Made by a program: the position numbers and the translations under genes. The notes under the pieces are model-generated. The model did no database searches. It saw only the letters and a program-made list of their open reading frames with translations, and was not told where the DNA came from. 64,000 nt of DNA, from assembly GCF_937616625.2 (NCBI RefSeq), contig NC_065576.1, positions 25,032,628 through 25,096,627 of the forward strand, read 5' to 3'. Of this stretch, positions 37,601-48,406 are shown one piece after another. The DNA is from Mercurialis annua. Its lineage: Eukaryota > Streptophyta > Magnoliopsida > Malpighiales > Euphorbiaceae. Within the stretch, counting starts at the first letter, position 1; each line of letters starts with the position of its first letter.

Positions 37601-40600
37601 GACTAGATTAATATGTCGTATTACAAGTCTCTTTAACGCATCATTCTGATTACCTAACAATGGTTTGGTTATATTACGCAGTGTGCGTGAAAAGTGATGC
37701 TATATAAGTATGTCTCGTTTACAAGTCTCTTTAACTCGTCGTTCAGATTACCTAAGCATGTTTAGGTTATATTAAGAAAAGTGTGAGTGAAAAGTGACGC
37801 TATATAAGTAAACCGCGTAACAACTCTCTTTAACGCGTCGTTCCGATTACCTAAGCATGGTTAGGTTACATTACGCAAAGTGTGCGTTAAAAGTGAGGCT
37901 AGATTAGTATATCGCATTACAAGTGTCATTAACGCGTTTGCCGATTACCTATGCATGGTTAGGTTATATTATGCCAAGTGTGCGTGAAAAGGGACGCTAT
38001 ATAATTATGTCGCTTCAGAAGTCTCTTCAACGCGTCGTTCCAATTACCTATGCATGGTTAGTTTATATTACGCAAGTGTGCGCTAAAAGTAACGCTATAT
38101 AAGTATGTTGCGTCTTAAGTTAACGCGTCGTTCCGATTACCTAAGCATGGTTCGGTTATGTTACGCAAAGTGTGCGTTAAAAGTTACGCTAGATTAGTAT
38201 GTCGCGTGTAAAGTCTCTTTAACACGTCGTTCCGATTACCTAAGCATGGCTAGGTTATATTACGCTACGTGTGCATTAAATGTGATGCTAGATACAAGTC
38301 TCTTTAATGCGTCGTTCTGATTACCTAAGCATGGTTAGGTTATAGTTTGCAAAGTGTGCGGTAGATAAGTATGTCGCGTCACAAGTCTCTTTAATGCGAC
38401 GTTCCGATTAGCTATAAGCATGGTTAGGCTATATTACACAAAGTCGGCGTTAAAAGTGACGCTAGATTATTATGTCGCGTCAAAAGTCTCTTTAACGCTC
38501 CGTTCCGATTACCTATGCATGGCTAGGTTATATTACGCAAAGTGTGCGTGAAAAGTGAATTTAGATTACTATGTCCCGTCACAAGTCTATTCAACGAGTC
38601 GTTCCGATTACCTAGGCATGGTTAGGTTATATAACGCAAAGTGTGAGTTAAAAGTGACGGTAGATTAGTAGTATGTCTCGTCTCAAATCTCTTTAACGTG
38701 TCATTCCGATTTCCTAAGCGAGATTAGGTTATATCACATGTGTGCATGAAAAGTAATACTAGATTAGTAGTATGTCGCGTCTCAAGTCTCATTAACGCGT
38801 CGTTCCGATTACCTAAGCGTGGTTAGGTTATATGACCCAAAGTATGCGTTTAAAGTGACGCTAGATTAGTATGTCGCGTCACAAGTCTTTTTAACGCGTC
38901 GTTCCGACCTAACAATGGTTAGGTTATATTACGTAAATTGTGCGTGAAAAGTGACGCTATATAACTATGTCGCATCACAAATCTTTTTAACACGTCGTTC
39001 CGATTACCTAAGCATGGTTAGATTATATTACGCAAAGTGTGCGTTATAAGTGACGCTATATTAGTATGTCGCGTCTCAAGTCTCTCTAACGCGTCGTTCC
39101 GATTGCCTAAGCTTGTGTTTTAAAAGTGTCGCTAGATTAGTATGTCGCTTCTCAAGTCTCTTTGTCGCATCGTTCCGATTACCTAAGCATGGTTTGGTTA
39201 TATTACGCGAAGGGTGCATGAAAAGTGACGCAATAAAAGTATATCGCGTAACAAGTCTCTTTAACGCTTCGTTCCAATTACCTATGCATGGTTAGGTTAT
39301 ATTACACAAAGTGTCCGTTAAAAGTGACGCTATATAAGCATGTTGCGTCTTAAGTCTCTTTAACGCGTCGTTGCGGTTACCTAAGTATAATTCGGTTATA
39401 TTACGCAAAGTGTGCGTTAAAAGTGACGCTAGATTAGTATGTCCTGTCTCAAGTCTCTTTAACGCGTCGTTCCGATTACCTAAGCATTGTTAGGTTATAT
39501 TACGCTAAGTGTGCGTTAAATGTGACGCTAGATACAGGTCTCTTTAACGCGTCGTTCCGATTACCTAAGTATGGTTAGGTTATATTACGCAAAGTGTGCG
39601 TGAAAAGTGATGCTAGATAAGTATGTCGCGCACAAGTCTCTTTAACGCATCATTCAGAGGTTATATTATGCAAAGTATGCGTTATAAGTGACTTTAGATT
39701 AGTATGTCACGCCTCAAGTCTCTTTAACGCGTCGTTCCGATTACCTAAGCATGGTTAGGTTATATAACGCAAAGTGTGTTTTAAAAGTGTCACTAGATTA
39801 GTATGTCGCGTCTCAAGTCTCTTTGTTGCATCATTCTGATTACCTAAGCATGGTTAGGTTATTTTACGCGAAGGGTGCGTTAAAAGTGACACTAGATTAG
39901 TATATCGGGTCACAAGTCTCTTTAACTCGTCGTTCTGATTACCTATCAGTGGTTGGATAATTTTACGTAAAGTGTGCGTGAAAAGTGACACTATATAAGT
40001 ATGTCGCATCACAAGTCTCTTTAACGCTTTTTTTCGATTATCTAAGCATGGTTTGGTTATATTACGCTAAGTGTGCGTTAAAAATGACGCTAGATTAATA
40101 TGTCGCGATACAAATCTCTTTAACGCGTCGTTCTGATTAACTAACAATGGTTTGTGGTTATATTACGCAAAGTTTGCGTGAAAAGTGATGCTATATAAGT
40201 ATGTCGCGTCACAAGTCTCTTAAACGTGTTGTTCCGATTACCTAAGCATGGTTAGGTTATATTACGCAAAGTGTGCGTGAAAAGTGACGCTATATAAGTA
40301 TATCGTGACACAAGTCTCTTTAACGCGTTGTTCCGATTACCAATGCATGGTTCGGTTATATTGCGCAAAGTGTGAGTTAAAAGTGAGGCTAGATTAGAAT
40401 GTCGCGTCACAAGTCTCATTAACGCGTCGGCTGATTACCTATGCATGGTTAGGTTATATTATGCAAAGTGAGCGTGAAAAGCGACGTTATATAAGTATGT
40501 CGCGTCACAAGTCTCTTTAAGGCGTCATTCCAATTACCTATGCATTTTTTGGTTATATTACGCAAAGTGTGCGTTAAAAGTGACGCTATATAAGTATGTC

Positions 40601-43600
40601 GCGTCTTAAGTCTCTTTAACGCGTCGTTTCTATTACATAAGCATGGTTCGGTTATATTACGCAAAGTGTGCGTTAAAAGTGATGCTAGATTAGTATGTCG
40701 CGTCTAAAGTCTCTTTAACAAGTTGTTCTGATTACCTATGGTTTGGTTATATTACGCTAAGTTTGCGTGAAAAGTGACGCTATATAATGTCGCGTCACAA
40801 GTCTCTTTATCGCGTTGTTACGATTACCTAAGCATGGTTAGGTTATATTACGCAAAGTGTGCGTGAAAAGTGACGCTATATAAGTATGTCGCGACACAAG
40901 TCTCTTTAACGCGTCGTTCCGATTACCAAAGCATGGTTAGGTTATATTACGTAAAGTGTGCGTTAAAAGTGAGGCTAGATTAGTATGTCGCGTCACAAGT
41001 CTCATTAACTCCTCGGCCGATTACTTATGCATGGTTAGGTTATATTATGCAAAGTGAGCGTGAAAAGGGACGCTATATAAGTATGTCGTGTCACAAGTCT
41101 CTTTAGGGCGTCGTTCCAATTACCTATGCATTGTTAGGTTATATTACGCAAAGTGTGCGTTAAAAGTGACACTATGTAAGTATGTCGCGACTTAAGTCTC
41201 TTTAACGCGTCGTTTCGATTACCTAAGCATGGTTCGGTTATATTATACAAAGTGTGCGTTAAAAGTGATTCTAGATTAGTATGTCGCGTCTCAAGTCTCT
41301 TTAACAGGTTGTTCTGATTACCTAACCATGGTTAGGTTATATTACGCTAAGTGTGCGCTAAAAGTGACGCTAGATTATTATGTCGTTTCACAAGTCTCTT
41401 TAATGCGTCCTTCTGATTACCTATGCATGGTTAGATTATATAACGCAAAGTGTGCGTGAAAAGTGACGCTAAATTAGTAGTATGTCACGTCACAAGTCTC
41501 TTTAACGCGTAGTTTTGATTACCTAAGCATGGTTAGGTTATATTACGCATAGTGTGCGTGAAAAGTGATGCTAGATTAGTATGTCGCTTCTCAAGTCTCT
41601 TTAACACGTCGTTCCGATTACCTAAGCATGGTTAGGTTATATTACGCAAAGTGTGTGTTAAAGAGTGACACTAGATTAGTATGTTGTGTCACCAGTCTCT
41701 TTAACGCGTCGTTCTGATTACCTAACAATGGTTATGTTATATTACGAAAAGTGTGCGTGAAAAGTGACGCTAAATAAGTAAGTCGTGTCACAAGTCTCTT
41801 TAACGCGTCGTTCCGATTACCTGAGCGTGGTTAGGTTATATTACGCACAGTGCGCGTTAAAGTGACACTAGATTAGTATGTCGTTTCGATTACTATGCTT
41901 ATGTCGCGTCACAAGTCACTCTAACCCGTCGTTCCGGTTACCTAAGCATGGTGAGGTTATAGTACGCAAAGTGTGCGTGAAAGGATCAATAGAATAGTAT
42001 GTAGCGTCTCAAATCTCTTTAACGCATCGTTCCGATTACCTAAGCATGGCTAGGTTATATTACGCGAAGTGTGCGTGAAAAGTGACGCTAGATAAGTATG
42101 TCGTGTCACAAGACTCTTTAACGAGTCGTTCAGATTACCTAAGCATGGCTAAGTTATATTACGCAAAGTATGCGTTAAAAGTGAGGCTAGATTAGTATGT
42201 CGAGTCATAAGTTTCTTTAACGCGTCGTTCCGATTACTATGAATGGTTAGGTTATATTATGCAAAGTGTGCGTGAAAAGGGACGCTATATAGTTATGTCA
42301 TGTCACAAGTCTCTTTAACGCATTGTTCCAATTACCTATGCATAGTCAGGTTATATTACGCAAAGTGTGCGTTAATAGTGACGTTATATATGTCGCGTCT
42401 CAATTTTCTTTAACGCGTCGTTCCAATTACCTAAGCATGGTTAGGTTATATTACGCGAGGTGTGCTTGAAAAGTGATGCAATTTAAGTATGTCGCATCAC
42501 AAGTCTCTGTAACGCGTCGTTCCGATTACCTAAGCATGGTTAGGTTATACAACGCAAAGTCTGCGTTAAAAGTGACACTAGATTAGTATGCCGCGTCACA
42601 AGTCTCTTTAACGCGTCGTTCTGATTACCTATGCATGGTTAGGTTATTTTATGCAAAGTGTGCGTGAATAGGGACGCTATATAAGTATATCGCATCACAA
42701 GTCTTATTAAAGCGTCGTTTCGATTACCATGATTATCTCGCGTCACAAGTCTCTTTAACGCGTCGTTCCGATTACCTCTAAACATGTTTATACTACGCAT
42801 AGTGTCCTTGAAAAGTGACTTTAGATCAGTATGTCGCGTCTCAAGTCTCATTTCCTAAGCATTGTCAGGGTATATTACGCAAAATGTGCGTGAAAAGTGA
42901 AACTAGATTAGTATGGGCGTCTCAAGTCTCTCTAACGCGTCGTTCCGATTTCCTCAGCATGGTTAGGTTATATTACGCAAAGTTTGCATACAAAGTGACG
43001 CTAGATTAATATGGCGCGTCTAATGTCTTTTTAACGCGTCGTTCCGATTACCTAAGCATGGTTAGGTTATATTACGCAAAGTGTGCGTGAAAAATGACAA
43101 TAGATTAGTATGTCGCGTCTTAAGTGCATTTAACGCGTCGTTCCAATTACTTAAGCATGGTTAGGTAATATTACGCAAAGTGTGCGTGAAAAATGACAAT
43201 AGATTAGTATGTCGCATCATAGGTCAATCTAACTCATCGTTTCGATTACCTAAACATTGTTAGGCTATATTATGCAATATATACGTGAAAAGTGACGCTA
43301 GATTAGTATATCACGTCTCAATAGATTAGTATGTCGCATCTCAAGTCTCTTTAACGCGTCGTTCCAATTACCCAAGAATGGTTAGGTCATATTACGCAAA
43401 GTGTGCGAGAAAAGTAATGCGAGATTAGTATGTCGCCTCTCAAGTCTCTTTAACGTGTCGTTACGATTACCTAAGCATGGTTAGGTTATATTTCGCAAGG
43501 TGTGCGTGAAAGGTGACGCTAGATTAGAATGTCCCGTCTCAAGGCTGTTTTATGCGTCGTTCCGATTTCCTAAGCATGGTCAGGTTATATTATGCAAAGT

Positions 43601-44410
43601 GTGAGTGAAAAGTGAAACTAGATTAGTATGGGCGTCTCAAGTCTCTCTAACGCGTCATTCCGATTTCCTAAGCATGGTTACGATATATTACGCAAAGTGT
43701 GCGTACAAAGTGACGCTAGATTAATATGGCGCGTCTATAGTCTTTTTAACTCGCCTTTTCGATTACCATGCTTATGTCGCGTCAGAAGTCTCTCTAACGC
43801 ATCGTTCCGATTACCTAATCATGGTTAGATTATATTACCGAAAGTGTGCGTGAAAAATGACAATATATTAGTATGTCGCGTCTCAAGTCCATTTAACGCT
43901 TCGTTCCAATTACTTAAGCATGGTTAGGTAATATTATGCAATGTGTGCGTGAAAAATGACAATAGATTAAGTATGTCGCGTCTTAGGTCAATCTAACTCG
44001 TCGTTCCAATTACCTAAGCATGGTTAGGTTATATTATGCAATGTGTACGTGAAAATTGACACTAGATTAGTATATCGCGTCTCAAGTCTCTTTAACGCGT
44101 CGTTTTGATTACTATGCTTATGTCGCGTCACAAGTCTCTCTAACTGGTCGTTGCGATTACCTAAGAATGGTTAGGTTATATTACGCAAAGCGTGCGTGAA
44201 AAATAACAGTAGATTAGTATGTCGCGTCTCCAGTCTCTTTTACGCGTCGTTCCGATTACCTAAGCATGGTTACGTTATATTATGCAAGGTGTGCATGAAA
44301 GGTGACGCTAGATTAGAATGTCCCGTCTCAAGGCTATTTAATGCGTCGTTTCGATACCTAATCATGGTTGTTATATTATGCAAAGTTTGCGTGAAAAGTG
44401 ATGCTAGATT
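34343..44410 (+). repeat. About 10-kb higher-order block, copy 2 (paired with 20611-31740)
   Basis: Partner of the earlier block, with the same order of class I, class II and class I monomers. It is shorter overall; shared markers include GCGAGAGAAGTAATGC (34976), CGTTAGATCAGTATG (36964), AGTGATGCAATTTAAG (about 42473) and CTAGATTAGTATGGGCG (42903). Confidence 0.82.
37331..41880 (+). repeat. Forward class II satellite block
   Basis: Class II monomers without short units, parallel to 23991-28990 and, from 39338, to 14484-16873. At 39658 CATTCAGA is joined to GGTTATATTATGCAAAG: about 616 bp present at 14810-15420 is missing here, roughly six monomers. No gene is seen. Confidence 0.87.
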
Positions 44411-44900
44411 AGTATGTCTTGTCTCAAGTCTCTTTAACGAATCATTCCGATTACCTAAGCATGATTAGGTTATATTATGAAATGTGTACGTGAAAAGTGA
44501 TGCTAGATTAGTATGTCGTGTCTCAAGTCTCTTTAACGCGTTGTTTTGATTACCATGCTTATGTCGTGTCACAAGTCTGTCTAATGGGTCGTTCCGATTA
44601 CCTAAGAATGGTAAGGTTATATTACGCAGAGTGTGCGTGAAAATTAACAATTGATTAGTATGTCGCGTCTCAAGTCTCTTTAACGTATCGTTCCGATTAT
44701 CTAAGAATGGTTAGGTTATATTACGCAAAGTGTGCGAGAGAGGTAATGCTAGATTAGTATGTCGCGTCTCAAGTCTCTCTAACGCTTCGTTCCGATTACC
44801 TAAGCATGGTTAGGTTATATTACGCAAGGTGTGCGTGAAAGATGACGCTAGATTAGAATGTCCCGTCTCAAGGCTCTTTAATGCGTCGTTCCGTTTACCT

Positions 44901-44943
44901 AAGTATGGTTGTTGTTTTTTTTAAGAAGATAAGTATGGTTGTT
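44901..44943. other. Small poly(T)-containing insertion with 13-bp direct repeats
   Basis: AAGTATGGTTGTT occurs at 44901-44913 and again at 44931-44943. Between them lie 17 bp (44914-44930) that do not belong to the satellite: G, eight T, then AAGAAGAT. The paralogous monomers at about 21356-21370 and 35143-35157 read CCTAAGTATGGTTGTTATATT with no insertion, so they act as empty sites. On the minus strand the insert is ATCTTCTT followed by A8, the form expected from a target-primed reverse-transcription event with a target-site duplication, here extremely short. Templated filler at a repaired break is the main alternative. Confidence 0.75.
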
Positions 44944-44969
44944 ATATTATGCAAAGTTTACGTGAAAAG

Positions 44970-45020
44970 TGACGCTAGATTAGTATGTCGCGTTCCGATT
45001 ACCTTCATTATGTTTAGGTT
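44970..45020 (+). repeat. Truncated monomer next to the insertion
   Basis: GTATGTCGCG is joined directly to TTCCGATTACCTTCATTATG, missing about 80 bp (the rest of a long unit and most of a short unit) present in the parallels near 21420-21500 and 35200-35280. It lies within 60 bp of the insertion at 44901-44943. Confidence 0.75.
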
Positions 45021-45392
45021 ATAGTACGCAAAGTGTGCGTCAAAAGTAACGATAGATTAGTATGTCACGTCTCAAGTCTCTTTAACGCATCGTTACGATT
45101 ACCTAAGCCTGGTTAGGTTATATTACGCAAAGTATGCATGAAAAGCGACTAGATTAATGTGTCACATCTCAAGTCTATTTAACGCGTCGTTCCGATTACC
45201 TAAGCATGGTTAGGTTATATTACGCAAAGGGTGCGTGAAAAGTGACGGTAGATTAGTATGTCGCGTCTCAAATTTCTTTAACGCGTCGTTCCGATTAACT
45301 AAGCATGGTTATAGGTTATTTACGCAAAGCGTGTGTCAAAAGTGACGCTAGATTATTATGCCGCGTCTCAAGTCTGTTTAACGCGTCGATCA

Positions 45393-45491
45393 GATTACCT
45401 AAGCATGGCTAGGTTATATTACGCAAAGTGTGCGTGAAAAGTGACGCTAGATTAGTATGTCGCATCTCAAGTCTCTTTAACGCGTCGTTCC
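45393..45491 (+). repeat. Model long monomer (99 bp)
   Basis: A reference copy of the long unit, differing from my by-eye consensus at about two positions (CATGGCTAGG instead of CATGGTTAGG, and TCGCATC instead of TCGCGTC). It contains four short dyads: CCTAAGCATGGTTAGG (arms CCTAA/TTAGG), ACGCAAAGTGTGCGT (arms ACGCA/TGCGT around AAGTG), GACGC and GCGTC separated by 14 bp, and AACGCGTCGTT (arms AACG/CGTT). It also contains one ACGCGT (MluI) site. Its length is a multiple of three, which explains long chance reading frames across the array. Confidence 0.9.
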
Positions 45492-48259
45492 GATTACCTA
45501 AGCATGGTTAAGTTATATTACGCAAAGTGTGCATAACAAGTGACGCTATATTAGTATGGCGCCTCTCAAGTCTCTTTAACGCGTCGTTTCGATTACCATG
45601 CATATGTCGCATCACAAGTCTCTCTAACGCGTCTTTCCAATTACCAAAGTGTACGTGAAAAATGACAATAGATTAGTATGTCGCGACTCAAGTCCATTTA
45701 ACGAGTCATTCCAATTACTTAAGCATGGTTAGGTTATATTACGCAAAATGTGCGTGAATGACAATAGATTAGTATGTCGCGACTTAAGTCTATTTAACGC
45801 GTCGTTCCGATTACCTAAGCACGGTTAGGTTATATTACGCAAAGGGTGCGTGAAAAGTGATGCTAGATTAGTATGTCACGTCTTAAATCTCTTTAACGCG
45901 TTGTTCCGATTACCTAAGCATGGTTAGGTTATTTACGCAAAGCGTGTGTCAAAAGTGACGCTAGATTATTATGCCGTGTCTAAGTCTGTTTAACGTATCG
46001 ATCGGATTACCTAAGCATGGCTAGGTTATATAGAAAAAGTGTGCGTGAAAAGTGACGCTAGATTAGTATGTTGCGTTTCAAGTCTCTTTAACGCGTTGTT
46101 CTGATTACCTAAGCATGCATAAAAAGTGATGCTAGATTAGTATGGCGCGTCTCAAGTCTCTTTAACGCTTTGTTTCGATTACCATGCTTATGTCGCGTCA
46201 CAAGTCTCTCTAATGCGTTGTTCCTATTACCTAAGCATGCTTAGGTTATATTACGCAAAGTGTGCGTAAAAAATGACAATAGATTAGTATGTCGTGTCTC
46301 AAGTCTATTTAACGCGTCGTTCCGATTACCTAAGCATGGTTATGTTATATTTCGCAAAGTGTGCCTGATAAATGATAATAGATTAGTATGTCGTGTCTTA
46401 AGTCTATCTAACGCGTTGTTCCGATTACCTGTGCATGGTTAGGTTATATTACGCCAGGTGTGCGTGAAAAGAGACGCTAGATTAATATGTCGCGTCTCTA
46501 GGCTCTTTAATGCGTCGTTCCGATTACCTAAGCATGGTTAGGTTTTGCGTAAAAAGTGACCTTAGATTAGTATGTCGTGTCACAAGTCTCTTAAACGCAT
46601 CGTTTCGATTACCATGCTTATGTCGCGTCACACGTCTCTATAAGGCGTTCCGATTACATAAGCATGGTTAGGTTAAATTACCCAAAGTGTGCGTGAAAAG
46701 TGACGCTATATTAGTATGTCCAGTCTCAGTTCTCTTTAACGCGTCGTTTCGATTATCTAAGCATGGTTAGGTTGTGCTATACGCAAAGTTTGCAAAAGTG
46801 ACGCTAGATTAATATGATTCGTCTCAAGTCTCTTTAAAGTGTCGTTTTGATCACCATGCTTATCTCGCGTCACAAGTCTCTTTAACGCGTTGTTCCGATT
46901 ACATAATCATGGTTAGCTTATATTACGCGAGTGTGCGTGAAAAGTGACGTTAGATGAGTATGTCGCGTCTCAAGTATTTATAACACGTCGTTTCAATTTC
47001 CTAAGCATGGTTAGGTTATATTACGCAAAATGTGCGTGAAAAGTGACGCTAGATTAGTATGTCGCGTCTCAAGTCTCTTTAACGCATCGTTTCTAAGCAT
47101 GGTTAGGTTATATTATACAAAATGTGCGTGAAAAGTGACGCTAGATTAGTATGGCGTGTCTCAAGTTTCTTTAACGCGTCGTTTCGATTACCATGCTTAT
47201 GTCGCGTCACAAATCTCTTTAACGCGTTGTTATGATTACCAAAGCATGGTTAGGTTATATTACGCAAAGTGTGCGTTAAAAATACAAATGATTAGTATGT
47301 CGCGTCTCAAGTCTATTTACGCGTCGTTCCGATTACATAAGCATGGTTAGGTATTACGCAAATTTTGCGTAAAAAGTGACGCTAGATTAGTATATCGTGT
47401 CTCAAGTCTCTTTTACGCATCATTTCGATTACCATGCCTAGGTCACGTCACACGTCTCTTTAACACGTCATTCCGATTACCTATGTAGGGTTAGGTTATA
47501 TTACGCAAAGTGTGCGTGAAAAGTGACGTTAGACTATGTCTAGTGTCAAGTCTCTTTAACACGTCGTTTCGATTATCTAAGCATGGTTTGGTTATATTAC
47601 GCAAAGTGTGCGTAAAAAGTGACTCTAGATTAGTATGATACGTCTCAAGTCTCTTTAAAGCGTCGTTTCAATTACCATTCTTATCTCGGGTCACAATTCT
47701 CTTAAACGCGTTGTTCCGATTACCTATGCATGGTTAGGTTATATTACGCAAAGTTTGCGTGAAAAGTGACATTAGATCAGTATGTCGCGTCTCAAGTCAC
47801 TCTAACGCGTCGTTTCAATTTTCTTAGCATGGTTAGGTTATATTACGCAAAGTGTGCGTGAAAAGTGACACTAGATTAATATGGCGGGTCTCAAGTGTTT
47901 TTAACGCGTCGTTTCGATTACCATGCTTATGTCGCGTCTGAAGTCCCTCTAACGCGTCGTTCCGATTACCTAAGCATGGTTAGGTTATATTATGCAAAGT
48001 GTGCGTAAAAAATGACAATAGATTGTATGTCGCAACTCAAGTCCATTTAACGAGTCGTTCCAATTACTTAAGCATAGTTAGGTTATATTACACAAAGTGT
48101 GCGTGAAAAATGACAATAGATTAGTATGTCGCGTCTCAAGTCTATTTAATGCGTCATTCCTATTACCTAAGCATGGTTAGGTTATATTACGCAGGGTATG
48201 CGTAAAAAGTGACGCTAGATTAGTATGTCGCGTCTCAAGGCTCTTTAATGTGCCGTTCC

Positions 48260-48406
48260 GATTAACTAAGCATGGTTAGGTTATATTACGCAATGTTTGC
48301 GTGAAAAGTGACGCTTGATTAGTATGTCGCGTCTCAAGTCTCTTTAACGCGTCGTTTCGATTACCATGCTTATGTCGCGTCACAAGTCTCTCTAACGCGT
48401 CGTTCC
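48260..48406 (+). repeat. Model 147-bp composite (99 + 48)
   Basis: A 99-bp long unit (48260-48358) directly followed by a 48-bp short unit. The same pairing with the same lengths is seen at 36292-36438. Variants flanking the short unit travel with it, notably TTTCGATTACC at the joint and often GTATGGCGCG in the preceding long unit. The composite therefore appears to have been amplified as a unit and not produced by repeated independent deletion; that is an inference from shared variants. Confidence 0.8.
48359..48406 (+). repeat. Model 48-bp short unit
   Basis: The short unit keeps the GATTACC start and the TCGCGTC..AACGCGTCGTTCC end of the long monomer but lacks about 51 bp between them, including TTAGGTTATATTACG, ACGCAAAGTGTGCGT and GACGCTAGATTAG. 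In their place is CCATGCTTA, the exact reverse complement of TAAGCATGG from the long core. Two further variants usually mark it: GTCACAAG (long: GTCTCAAG) and CTCTCTAAC (long: CTCTTTAAC). The long unit just upstream often ends GTTTCGATTACC instead of GTTCCGATTACC. Short units recur throughout the class I blocks, in both orientations according to the block. Confidence 0.9.

Noticed and set aside
45393..45491. CENP-B box in the monomer
   Set aside because: The consensus lacks the CGGG half and the TTCG..A..CGGG spacing. No match in the model monomer; individual variants were not scanned exhaustively.
45480..45500. Pol III B-box or tRNA-derived SINE signal in CGTTCCGATTACC / GTTTCGATTACC
   Set aside because: It resembles GGTTCGANTCC only with mismatches and an extra base, and there is no convincing A box at the right spacing or any cloverleaf. 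Not enough to call a tRNA or SINE.
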